This document shows, piece after piece, positions 1 to 7,768 of a stretch of 10,412 bases of DNA. Every line of letters begins with the position of its first letter. The stretch's first letter is position 1. Made by a program: the position numbers and the translations under genes. A model generated the notes under the pieces. The model did no database searches. It was not told the origin of the DNA and saw nothing but the letters and a program-made list of their open reading frames with translations. The stretch is from an uncultured Saprospiraceae bacterium (GTDB lineage Bacteria; Bacteroidota; Bacteroidia; Chitinophagales; Saprospiraceae): assembly GCA_937959095.1 (NCBI GenBank), contig CALGLY010000077.1, positions 1 through 10,412 of the forward strand, written 5' to 3'.

Positions 1-3000
1 CACTCGTATCAAAATACCTTCATCATCATATTCATAGAATGTGGCATAGTTATTTTCATCTAAATCAGCTAATAATCGGAGACTATTTGGATCATAGACA
101 TAGGATTTCATATTAGATAGAAATGGATGAAACCGAAAATCATCTATATAGACAGCTCCTTGGTTAGCACCAGCAATATGATTGAAATTCAAATTAAAAG
201 GAATAGTAATATTACTAGTAGGGCTTGTATAAGTATCATCTAAGTCAGGCATTTCAAACTTTAACACCATTTTTTGCCATCCATCAATTACTGGACCTTC
301 TGGGACGAAATCAAAGGTTGCAGCAGTTGTTGTTGGGGGAGTCAATATGCTTGAAGGAAAGCTCAATTCTATATCTATCGCATCTTTGGGGATTGCTCCA
401 TAATCAATAGATTGTTCACTAGCGACCCATATACTCATCCAATATTCCTTACCCTCTTCCATATATAACTGAGGAGCACAATAATAACATTCTTCGTCAT
501 CTGGTACTCTATCAAAAATGGTAGGATTGAGCGTGTATTCTTCACAACGCATGTCTATGATATTTTCAAAAGATTCGTCATTGAATATTTCTAAGGATAT
601 TTTTCCTGTATGAGCTCTATCTGATAAAGAAATACTTCCTATCCATGGAAAAGAAATATTTTTCCGATTGAGAATTGCTTGAAGCTCATTTGTAAGACTA
701 GGGGAATCATAACATTCTGTTAAAAAGAAATAATCCTCAAAACCTTCAAAGCTGATTTCTGAACGTTTTGCATTTGAAGCAATGGCAGTTACTCTATTAT
801 CATCATATCCAAAGTAGGCTGCAGAATGAACACCAATTGCATCAACATTTTCTAACTCATTTCCTCTATCATCATATCTAGTGACTGTATTTGTGCGCGT
901 CCATAGATTTGCATTTGGTTCAGAACGTTCTAAAGGTGTTTGCCAATCCTGTGTGCTATTATCATACTCCCAAAAAGGAAAGAAACTTTGGATTGTTCCT
1001 CCTGTCTGAGTATTTACTGCATCTCTATCACCATAAAACACGAAAGATTCTCTTGGTCGCCAGTTCCCTCTCAAGCCATCAGGATAAGGATTAGATACTA
1101 CAACATTACTCACATCTAAGATACTATCCGCACGCTCGCAGTTCAATTGCCAGGTACTATTGAATGTAATTGCACTTGCTTCTAGCACTTCTGTAGTTGC
1201 ATCGAATTGAATAGAAGAACCTGCTACAGGATTTTGCCTAGACACTACACTGGCAATAGGTGTAATGGCTTGATTTCGGTGACCAGATCGTATTATTTTA
1301 ATAGTAACAGGATGATCTCCACCATCATTATATATATCGTCACCATTAGCGTCCCTTAAAATAAAATATCCCGAATATAATTCACTTGACGAACGTGTAA
1401 CAAAATACCTGCCAACTGTACCATCATCCTTATAAGCAATTACTTCATCACCATCTTGAAGGAATGGAATTACCGCAGAATCACCAATTACGGAGCTGGT
1501 AAAACCAGTTAAATTAGTATGAAATACGGCTCCAATATTTTGATATGCCTGTTCCATACCTTCGTAAGCCCAATGTGCTGGGTAGGTAAATTGATATATC
1601 GCATCATCAAACTCATTTTGTGTTTTACTAAGGAGTACTTGCCCCGTCTCGCTATCAAACAGTACATTCTCTGTGGTTAGAGTCGATCCATTTTCTGTAA
1701 CAATAACCTTGTCTAAAATTCCTGTCCGTTTTATGAGTTTGGTGGTAACTGCTGCCCGAAACCGTTTTTCAGAATTTTGCACACTAGGATATATGCCAGG
1801 CCAAAGAAATGGAGGAAAACCAGGAGAATCCACATTTTGTTGAATACCTCCACCTTGTACTTTATTAATATCTTCTTGCATATACTGCCACATATCTATT
1901 TCTACACCATGTTCTACTGCTTGTGTTCCTGAAAGGATAGTACCGTCTTTTTTCACAATATTTACCTTACTATCTAACTTGCCTAAAGGGGTTTGAGAGG
2001 AAGGTTTTGTTTTGTATTCATATTTTGTTGAAGAAATTGGACTTCCTTTTTCACTACATATCGTTTGCGATTTCATCTTACCATGCATGTCGTTTAACTC
2101 AATAGCAAAACCTTGTGATACCGCTACTTGCTCATTCTGACCAAATGTAAAGAAACTCGCAAGAGGGCTTTCTTTCGCTACTACAGGTTCTTTATCTGTC
2201 TTTCGTGTAATTACTGGAAATTCTTTAGAGGTGTAATATTCATTAATAGTATAGCCTGTTGCTGTTCGTGTTACATTATCATGTGCTAAATTACGCACTG
2301 TTACTTTACTATACCCTACTACTGGTGCGGGATATAGTTCTTTTCCGATAGGCGTTTCTGTATAAAAATAATTATCAGGAGCAAGCAAAACAGCATCTGT
2401 ATAAGGTAAAGGTTGTCTTAATAGGTTTTCTTCCCCTCCCATAAATGGTTCATAAGAAGCTACACCAGAACTAATAGTTTTTCCCTTGAAAGTAGTCTCA
2501 TAATTATATTCTTGTCCATATATGTTACTGTCATCTACTCCATTTGTTAAGGTATTCCATTCATCTGAAATAGTAAGTTTTTTTACTCTAGAACCTCCCC
2601 CTAATTTTTTATAATTAGGATTGCTTAGTCGTATCCAAGACTTCTCACATTCTACTTCCTTAGCCCATCCTTTCCGCATAGAATTTTGCTCAAAACCTCT
2701 TGTGATATTTCCTACTTCATTCAAAAACCCCATTAAAGTTTTGATTCCCCCTGCACTAAGTGGGTTCTCTTCAAGCGTAGCTGTGCCTTGCTCATAACCT
2801 GGATATACTAATTCAGGTAAATTCAATCGCATCATTTGTAGTCCTGCAAGTGTAATAGGATGTATATCATCGCCACTTTCTAGTTTTAGTTTTTTTATCC
2901 TAATAGCCATCCTATCTGTCCCTATAGGATGCACAGATTTGTATTGCATATACCCCTGTACATAATCTTTACGTTCTTGGGCATCATCATCATTCAGTTT

Positions 3001-6000
3001 TAAATGACATTTAAAAAACAATTGCCCAACATCTGCAAAATAACGTTGTTGTAACTCTTCTAACGTGCCACTAACATTAGGTTCTGATAATTTAACAATT
3101 ACATACTCTCTTGGAGTATCTGCATCTATATATAAATCATCACTAATATCAGACATGGGGTTTGGATTATCAATATGAGAAAAACCTTCTATAAAGAACA
3201 TCTGTCCAGCTCGCTTATCTTGTACATACGCATAATCATCGGATTCATATTCAACATTTATTTTCCCTCCTGAGGGCAATATAATTTCGTTTAAACTCCA
3301 AGCAGCTGCATAGTTATCTGTGGTTGTTTTATCCTGAAGCACATAAGGAAAATCCTTATTAGATGGGAAACTTGATGCTGGATAATTAGCATTTGTGAAT
3401 GAACCTCCTGATGGGACATTTTGTTTATACCCTCCCCAACGGTCATAATGCCCAATATTATAATCTGGATTTTCAGTGTTGTAATTAAATTTATAGGCAT
3501 TCAATTTTCCACGTTGACTATTGCCATAAGTGAAATATATTTTTTTTAGAGTGAGTTTACCAGCACCTGATATTATTTGATTAGGAACTCCTCCACATAG
3601 ACTATAATCATATTCGAAATGGACAGTCTTGATTGGAGCTGGGTCAGTGCCAGAATATAAATTAATCCCTTTCGAAAATAATTGAATACTATCTAATTGT
3701 TGCACCGTGCTTGTAGTGGAAACCCCTCCATCTTCTCCCATTACTCCAAGTGCATCATTTCTAGAAGAGGTATGGAAGAGCGCAATCATAGTACGAGATT
3801 CTACTCTATGAAGATTCCAAATTTCCTTTTTTCCATATAAGTAAGATGCTTTATCATCCGATTTGATGGAGGCATAACCAGGTTGATAGCGAGCATGATC
3901 TTTTTCTATTGGAACACGCCATTTGTAGTTGGCTGAAAATCGAGAGTAATTCAGTTTCACAGCATTTCCCGGATCATCGGATGTGATGCCGTCACCAGTT
4001 CTATCTACATAATCAGGAGATAATATCCCTGTCAATAGAAAAGAGTGTGCATAAGCTGGAATAGTTTGAGCATCAAAATAATGCTCCTTCCCTTTCTTAT
4101 TTCCTGTACTATTATCTATTCCATCTGATGTATCAGGATTATCTGTTGAAATGTACTTTATCAACTCTGAATCTGAATCTGGATTATCATCATCATAATT
4201 AGGGTCTACACTAAAGCTTACTTCTTTTTGTAGTGTATTGTAAGCTGGAATACCATATACATAACGAGAACCACCAGCCTGAGTTACAGTAACTTCAGAC
4301 ATATGATGCTCTTCTCTTCCAGGTTCATCGATACGTGAAATTGGTGTTAAAAAAGGAGAACATATTTGTTCTTGGATACTATTTTCAGTTGATGAATCAG
4401 GATAGGAATATATAGTTTTATCCAAAGCCACTACATCCGCTTCCGCTGCAGTGAGATAGCTAAAGACTTGATTAAGTTTCGTTCTATCTGTCTGTTGAAT
4501 AACGCCATTAAGATTTAAGTAATTTCCACCTGCATACTCAAATTTTTCATTAGCTCTTGTACTCAAACCACTTTTGCTAATATTTGTGCGTACTGCTTTT
4601 TCATTACCAATTTTATCGTAATAATCTTTATTAGTAATTGTCTTTTCTCCAGATGCTCTAAAATAACTTGCATTATAAATACCATCTGTAGAAGTAAATG
4701 CAAGTTCATTCTTTAATAAATTACCTTCTTTCCAAAATTGTGATGTTTGACTTGCTTGACTTATGTTTATATCAAAACCTTGATGAAACAGTCCTCCTGC
4801 ACCTAATTCACCTCCTATAGTGGCTGATGAATTGGGATTGGCACTGAATGGTTCTCTAAAAATTCCTATATCTGAACGAGCAGCTCTAAATTGCCCACTT
4901 ATTCCTTGTCCTGTTACATTAAATAAATCGTATGTACCAAAAGCAGGAGACAAATTAGGCATATCTTCTCTGTAAGCAATGTCATGTGATCGATTAAAAT
5001 CTTGTAAACTTTTCAAATCATTCTGCCCATCTTGATGATGAAAATAACCGTAAGCGCTTTGAACTATCCTCTTATTCTTAAGGTATTGGCGAACTATATA
5101 ACCAGATAACTTATGATTTGGATATATTAGTGGAGGAACTTCTGGACCAAAAGCCGCATTAAATGTTATGCCATCATTGGCTAATGGAAGTGAAGGTGTT
5201 GGAAAATAAGTAAAATCGCCAAAGGAAAAATCTGCTCCAAACTGTAGACCTATCGGATCTTTTTCTCCTGCCTTTTTACTAACTCCTGACCCTCCTTTAA
5301 CAGAAAGCACCTTTAAGCCCGAACGTGAATTGAATCCGCTAGATAAAGAAAGAAAACTTAATGCCTTCATTTTAGAAAAAAGCCCTGTTTCAGAACTAAT
5401 TAAAAAGTTGAAACTTGCTTGAGCATCTACATCTATACCTTGCTGTGTATTATAATTAAGCCCTAAACTGAACTTAGGATATTCCAGCTTTTCACTTAGT
5501 TGAAAAGCTGTTGATAATCCTACTTCTCTACCAAAACCTCTATAAGTATTATAAAACAAACCTGCTTTCGCATCTATACGAAATAGCCCTCCTACCTCAA
5601 TATTAGGACTTACACTCAGTCCTACAGTAATATCATCTTTCAGATTATATGCTCTTTCAATCGGTTCATTCTTGAAATCATCAGGAAAGCCTCTTAAATT
5701 TCTGGTTACTGCACCTGGATTCAAACTCCATCCTAGGCCTACCCAAGAAGCTTCGCTATCCATAGTTGGACTTGAATTGTATGCAATATTAATGGGATAG
5801 CCATCTACATCCATTAGAGGGATATTATAACTAAAATCTCCTGTAAATAAATCTACCATTTCAGTAGTTCCTACAGGCTGAAACCCGCCCACTTCAGGTT
5901 GTGCAGGACCACCTGTCAGTGCCATCAAGGGGACAGCGAACGTAGTTTGAACCAATAAGTTAATGGCTAAAAAAAATGATATTTTTTGATGATATTTTCT

Positions 6001-6006
6001 TTTCAT
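1..6006 (-). CDS. Giant secreted RHS/SpvB-like protein, 3' end outside the window
   Basis: An uninterrupted frame of 2002 codons starts at the ATG at 6006-6004 and runs off the left edge. The start is fixed by its TAATG overlap with the upstream lipoprotein gene and by a signal peptide: basic MKRKYHQK, hydrophobic core, likely cleavage after Thr-Thr-Phe-Ala (residue 24). Residues about 32-102 carry GGPAQPEV, VDLFTGDFSYNIPL, YPINIAYN and SWVGLGWSLNPGAVTR, the N-terminal pattern of large Bacteroidota proteins related to SpvB and RHS proteins. Other family-like blocks are SRYVYGIPAYN (about 580) and KKIYFTYGNSQRGKLNAYKF (about 820-840). Asp-rich loops lie near 666 and 1550. Residues about 1753-1960 (FEGFEDY, AHTGKISLEI, CYYC, AVYIDDFRFHP) resemble a jelly-roll binding domain. 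The last 38 codons, with YVYDP and FYEYDDEG, look like the first YD repeats. The remaining C-terminus, where a toxin, protease or sorting domain might be, is not visible. The protein is probably cell-surface or secreted; its substrate is unknown. The family call is strong, the function open. Confidence 0.9.
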   Translation of the reverse strand, partial: MKRKYHQKISFFLAINLLVQTTFAVPLMALTGGPAQPEVGGFQPVGTTEMVDLFTGDFSYNIPLMDVDGYPINIAYNSSPTMDSEASWVGLGWSLNPGAVTRNLRGFPDDFKNEPIERAYNLKDDITVGLSVSPNIEVGGLFRIDAKAGLFYNTYRGFGREVGLSTAFQLSEKLEYPKFSLGLNYNTQQGIDVDAQASFNFLISSETGLFSKMKALSFLSLSSGFNSRSGLKVLSVKGGSGVSKKAGEKDPIGLQFGADFSFGDFTYFPTPSLPLANDGITFNAAFGPEVPPLIYPNHKLSGYIVRQYLKNKRIVQSAYGYFHHQDGQNDLKSLQDFNRSHDIAYREDMPNLSPAFGTYDLFNVTGQGISGQFRAARSDIGIFREPFSANPNSSATIGGELGAGGLFHQGFDINISQASQTSQFWKEGNLLKNELAFTSTDGIYNASYFRASGEKTITNKDYYDKIGNEKAVRTNISKSGLSTRANEKFEYAGGNYLNLNGVIQQTDRTKLNQVFSYLTAAEADVVALDKTIYSYPDSSTENSIQEQICSPFLTPISRIDEPGREEHHMSEVTVTQAGGSRYVYGIPAYNTLQKEVSFSVDPNYDDDNPDSDSELIKYISTDNPDTSDGIDNSTGNKKGKEHYFDAQTIPAYAHSFLLTGILSPDYVDRTGDGITSDDPGNAVKLNYSRFSANYKWRVPIEKDHARYQPGYASIKSDDKASYLYGKKEIWNLHRVESRTMIALFHTSSRNDALGVMGEDGGVSTTSTVQQLDSIQLFSKGINLYSGTDPAPIKTVHFEYDYSLCGGVPNQIISGAGKLTLKKIYFTYGNSQRGKLNAYKFNYNTENPDYNIGHYDRWGGYKQNVPSGGSFTNANYPASSFPSNKDFPYVLQDKTTTDNYAAAWSLNEIILPSGGKINVEYESDDYAYVQDKRAGQMFFIEGFSHIDNPNPMSDISDDLYIDADTPREYVIVKLSEPNVSGTLEELQQRYFADVGQLFFKCHLKLNDDDAQERKDYVQGYMQYKSVHPIGTDRMAIRIKKLKLESGDDIHPITLAGLQMMRLNLPELVYPGYEQGTATLEENPLSAGGIKTLMGFLNEVGNITRGFEQNSMRKGWAKEVECEKSWIRLSNPNYKKLGGGSRVKKLTISDEWNTLTNGVDDSNIYGQEYNYETTFKGKTISSGVASYEPFMGGEENLLRQPLPYTDAVLLAPDNYFYTETPIGKELYPAPVVGYSKVTVRNLAHDNVTRTATGYTINEYYTSKEFPVITRKTDKEPVVAKESPLASFFTFGQNEQVAVSQGFAIELNDMHGKMKSQTICSEKGSPISSTKYEYKTKPSSQTPLGKLDSKVNIVKKDGTILSGTQAVEHGVEIDMWQYMQEDINKVQGGGIQQNVDSPGFPPFLWPGIYPSVQNSEKRFRAAVTTKLIKRTGILDKVIVTENGSTLTTENVLFDSETGQVLLSKTQNEFDDAIYQFTYPAHWAYEGMEQAYQNIGAVFHTNLTGFTSSVIGDSAVIPFLQDGDEVIAYKDDGTVGRYFVTRSSSELYSGYFILRDANGDDIYNDGGDHPVTIKIIRSGHRNQAITPIASVVSRQNPVAGSSIQFDATTEVLEASAITFNSTWQLNCERADSILDVSNVVVSNPYPDGLRGNWRPRESFVFYGDRDAVNTQTGGTIQSFFPFWEYDNSTQDWQTPLERSEPNANLWTRTNTVTRYDDRGNELENVDAIGVHSAAYFGYDDNRVTAIASNAKRSEISFEGFEDYFFLTECYDSPSLTNELQAILNRKNISFPWIGSISLSDRAHTGKISLEIFNDESFENIIDMRCEEYTLNPTIFDRVPDDEECYYCAPQLYMEEGKEYWMSIWVASEQSIDYGAIPKDAIDIELSFPSSILTPPTTTAATFDFVPEGPVIDGWQKMVLKFEMPDLDDTYTSPTSNITIPFNLNFNHIAGANQGAVYIDDFRFHPFLSNMKSYVYDPNSLRLLADLDENNYATFYEYDDEGILIRV

Positions 6007-6008
6007 TA
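6004..6008 (-). promoter_or_regulatory. TAATG stop/start overlap between lipoprotein and giant gene
   Basis: On the minus strand the TAA stop of the lipoprotein frame (6008-6006) shares one base with the ATG of the giant gene (6006-6004). No Shine-Dalgarno motif precedes the ATG. This arrangement is typical of termination-reinitiation coupling, so translation of the giant gene probably depended on ribosomes arriving through the lipoprotein gene. The overlap also decides the start of the giant gene. Confidence 0.75.
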
Positions 6009-6356
6009 TAACACTAAATTTGGGCATTGTTGAATGTATCTTTTAGGAATTTCCATTTCTAAAACTCCTGAACAAAATTTATTTTCGTCGCATCTAAATT
6101 GTATGGTCTTCAATTCTTCAATTGCTTTATTCTCCCTAAAAACAAGCGCAATTTGAAGCCGCTCATTCATCTCACTGACATGATATAGTACACAGGGTAA
6201 TGTATCTCCATTTATAATTGCTCGGAACTTATCTCTAGCATTAAACCGTAGGACATTATCTATCTCAATCTTTTTTCCGTTTTTATTGCGAACGTGAAAA
6301 TTGATGTAATGATGCCCTTCGTAATCACCTAGTATCTTTTCAAATTCTTTTTCATT
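6006..6356 (-). pseudogene. C-terminal part of an IS-split lipoprotein gene
   Basis: This is the downstream half of a lipoprotein gene interrupted by the IS3-family element at 6357. It encodes the last 116 residues, beginning at the duplicated Asn codon (6356-6354), then EKEFEKILGDYEGHHYINF, and ending IQQCPNLVL with TAA at 6008-6006. The frame stays open into the element, which happens to supply an ATG at 6371-6369, giving a possible 121-residue product that starts MGSTSN. That product would lack the signal and lipidation site and has no visible ribosome-binding site, so export is unlikely. The GDTLPCVLYHVSE stretch resembles a pattern I associate with small Bacteroidota lipoproteins beside giant RHS-like genes, recalled rather than searched. 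Function unknown. See the N-terminal part at 7795-7986. Confidence 0.88.
6354..6356. repeat. Target site duplication ATT, left copy
   Basis: ATT directly precedes the TG end of the left inverted repeat and matches ATT at 7795-7797 just outside the right inverted repeat. A 3-bp duplication is normal for IS3-family elements. It is confirmed by the lipoprotein frame, which rejoins exactly when one ATT copy and the element are removed. Confidence 0.88.
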
Positions 6357-6382
6357 TGAAGTACTCCCCATCGGTTGGACAG
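6357..6382. repeat. Left terminal inverted repeat of the IS
   Basis: Twenty-six bases starting TGAAGTACTCCCC and ending TGGACAG. It pairs with 7769-7794 at 20 of 26 positions, with all six mismatches in a central block. A second similar block follows inside at 6391-6411. This end lies downstream of OrfB, so it is the 3' end of the element in its own orientation. Confidence 0.92.
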
Positions 6383-6390
6383 AAAAGCAG

Positions 6391-6411
6391 GTTAAATAAG
6401 GTGATAAATCG
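6391..6411. repeat. Subterminal repeat block, left end of the IS
   Basis: GTTAAATAAGGTGAT followed by AAATCG matches the reverse complement of 7748-7768 with two single-base indels and a substitution. It lies eight bases inside the left terminal repeat. Confidence 0.6.
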
Positions 6412-6492
6412 TGTTAAATTTCTTTGTTTTTTGCTAGTATAAATATAGTTAAGAATCAGGACTTTTCCTAATTTTTTTAGTTCAAAACGGGA

Positions 6493-6549
6493 GCATAATT
6501 TCCCTTTCCCTCTTAAACAACAGCCTTCGGAGGGGAAGGGAAATTATGC
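6493..6549. repeat. 20-bp hairpin with one mismatch in the IS tail
   Basis: The arm at 6493-6512 (GCATAATTTCCC then TTTCCCTC) is the reverse complement of 6530-6549 with one mismatch, around a 17-base loop. It begins 28 bases after the OrfB stop. On the minus strand no T-run follows directly, so it is not a textbook intrinsic terminator, though it could still slow or end transcription leaving the transposase genes, or protect the 3' end of their mRNA. It could also be a small palindromic unit that entered the element. Role uncertain; the pairing itself is plain in the sequence. Confidence 0.8.
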
Positions 6550-6576
6550 GGTCTGCCGTTACCCGACAGGTCTTGA

Positions 6577-7413
6577 TTAGAGTTCCCTTTTCCCTTGCTC
6601 AAAAACTTGTTGAGGTGTTCTTCCGCCCAAATTTTTATGTGGTCTTCGCTCATTATATTTCTTGAAATATTGGTCGAGACACTGCCAAGCTTGCTGCCCA
6701 TCTTCATAAGCTTTCAAATAGACCTCTTCGTATTTGACGGTACGCCAAAGCCGTTCAGTAAACACATTATCAATCGCACGTCCTTTACCATCCATGCTCA
6801 GACGCACTCCATCTTGTGCTAGTACTGCCTGCACAAATGCCTGCGAAGTGAACTGACTGCCTTGGTCAGTATTGATGATTTGGACGGGTACTTGCGACCA
6901 AATTTGCTCCATTGCCGTCAAACAAAAGCTCGTTTCTAGCGTGTTGGACAACTCCCAAGATAGCACATAACGACTATACCAATCAATATAAGCCACCAAG
7001 TACAGAAATCCCGATTGCATCGGAATATAGGTAATATCTGTACCGACCACTTGACCACATTTGGTGATGTCTAAGCCTCTAAGTAGATACGGAAACACCT
7101 GATGTTCCGTACTTTTACTCGGCTTGGAGGTGTGCGGACCTGGACAAACTGCCGATAGACCCATCAGACGTAGCAAACGACGAACCCGCTTGGGATTGAC
7201 CTGATAACCCTGCAATCGTAGATGATAAGTCATTTGCCCCACTCCGTAATAGGGCGTTTCCAAATATTGCTCATCAATCAAGCGCATGTACAACAAGTTC
7301 TCTGCACTTTCTCCAATAGGCTCATAGTAATAGCTGCTACGAGACAGTCCTAACAACTCACATTGACGAGCGATACTGATGCCAGAATCATCTGACTTCA
7401 CCAAAGTCCGCAA
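6577..7413 (-). CDS. IS3-family transposase OrfB (DDE integrase domain)
   Basis: This catalytic subunit cuts and joins the IS ends. From the TTG at 7413 it is 278 residues, but the frame is open back to 7446 (KKRLDSCSHAR precedes), with no ATG near the front, so the natural product is probably an OrfAB fusion or an alternative-start protein. Residues about 13-60 match the HTH_21 region (SIARQCELLGLSRSSYYYEP, then YYGVGQMTYHL). The rve integrase core follows, with GTDITYIP (Asp126), NTDQGSQFTS (Asp183) and DNVFTERLW (Glu220), then YNERRPHKNLGGRTPQQVF at the C-terminus. All three catalytic acids are present. Spacing from Asp183 to Glu220 is 36 residues, one more than the family's usual 35, with the extra residue around LAQDGVRLS. 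The length is normal and no internal stop was found. Confidence 0.93.
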   Translation of the reverse strand: MRTLVKSDDSGISIARQCELLGLSRSSYYYEPIGESAENLLYMRLIDEQYLETPYYGVGQMTYHLRLQGYQVNPKRVRRLLRLMGLSAVCPGPHTSKPSKSTEHQVFPYLLRGLDITKCGQVVGTDITYIPMQSGFLYLVAYIDWYSRYVLSWELSNTLETSFCLTAMEQIWSQVPVQIINTDQGSQFTSQAFVQAVLAQDGVRLSMDGKGRAIDNVFTERLWRTVKYEEVYLKAYEDGQQAWQCLDQYFKKYNERRPHKNLGGRTPQQVFEQGKREL

Positions 7414-7423
7414 ACGCGCGTGG

Positions 7424-7717
7424 CTACAACTGTCCAGTCTTTTTTTTTAGCCACTCCAACTCTACTTGCAATTTACCTACTTGCTCATATAGCCGACTAA
7501 TCAGCGCAGACTGCTCTGCTTCTGCACGCTGTTTCTTACGCTGATCTTCAAACAAACTCGCTAACCCTTCTTGCGCTTGTTTCTTCCATTGACTTACCTG
7601 ATTGGGATGCACTTCATACTCCTTCGCTAGCTCAGCTCCCGTCTTGCGTTCTTGTAAAGCTGCCAAGGCAATCTTCGATTTTTCTTTACTGCTGAATGTT
7701 CTTCGCTTTTTTCCCAT
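7424..7717 (-). CDS. IS3-family OrfA, helix-turn-helix DNA-binding protein
   Basis: This 97-residue protein binds the IS ends and normally provides the N-terminus of the OrfAB transposase. Residues about 5-55 fit the HTH_Tnp_1 domain (SSKEKSKIALAALQERKTGA, then AKEYEVHPNQVSQWKKQ). Residues about 64-93 form a probable leucine-zipper helix (ALISRLYEQVGKLQVELEWL). It ends LKKKTGQL and TAG, just past an A9 run. The ATG at 7717 is the natural start: it follows an A/T-rich leader without a Shine-Dalgarno motif and gives a normal OrfA length. It is the first gene of the element, 77 bases from the right inverted-repeat end. Confidence 0.93.
   Translation of the reverse strand: MGKKRRTFSSKEKSKIALAALQERKTGAELAKEYEVHPNQVSQWKKQAQEGLASLFEDQRKKQRAEAEQSALISRLYEQVGKLQVELEWLKKKTGQL
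7440..7448 (-). other. A9 slippage run at the OrfA-OrfB junction
   Basis: On the minus strand the end of orfA reads CTA AAA AAA AAG ACT, nine A residues followed by G, the place where IS3-family elements carry an A AAA AAG-type frameshift site. Here a -1 shift leads to TGA after about 13 codons, while the OrfB frame lies at +1 (equal to -2). Fusion would need a +1 or -2 shift, or RNA polymerase slippage that drops one A or adds two. With ten A residues the usual -1 relation would be restored. Confidence 0.6.
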
Positions 7718-7747
7718 TTTTATCGTAATTTTTTATCCCTCAAATTA

Positions 7748-7768
7748 CGACTTTCTCACCTTATTAAC
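7748..7768. repeat. Subterminal repeat block, right end of the IS
   Basis: Read on the minus strand this block is GTTAATAAGGTGAG followed by AAAGTCG. It is almost the same as 6391-6411 read on the plus strand, so it forms a second inverted pair inside the terminal repeats. It directly abuts the right terminal repeat, while eight extra bases separate the two on the left. It may be an additional transposase-binding site. Confidence 0.6.

Noticed and set aside
225..1094. Short plus-strand open frames within the giant gene (225-410, 891-1094)
   Set aside because: They lie antisense to a coherent 2002-codon coding frame, have no start signals and show no recognisable protein features.
3291..3500. 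Minus-strand 69-codon frame inside the giant gene
   Set aside because: Out of frame with the giant gene, which reads sensibly through the same bases (KFNYNTENPDYNIGHYDRWG).
6493..6549. Hairpin as a standard rho-independent terminator
   Set aside because: Neither strand has a T-run directly after the stem, so it is recorded as a hairpin of unknown role only.
6513..6707. Open frame of 64 codons on the minus strand overlapping the 3' end of orfB
   Set aside because: It overlaps the well-supported transposase in another frame, runs into the hairpin and resembles nothing; a shadow frame.
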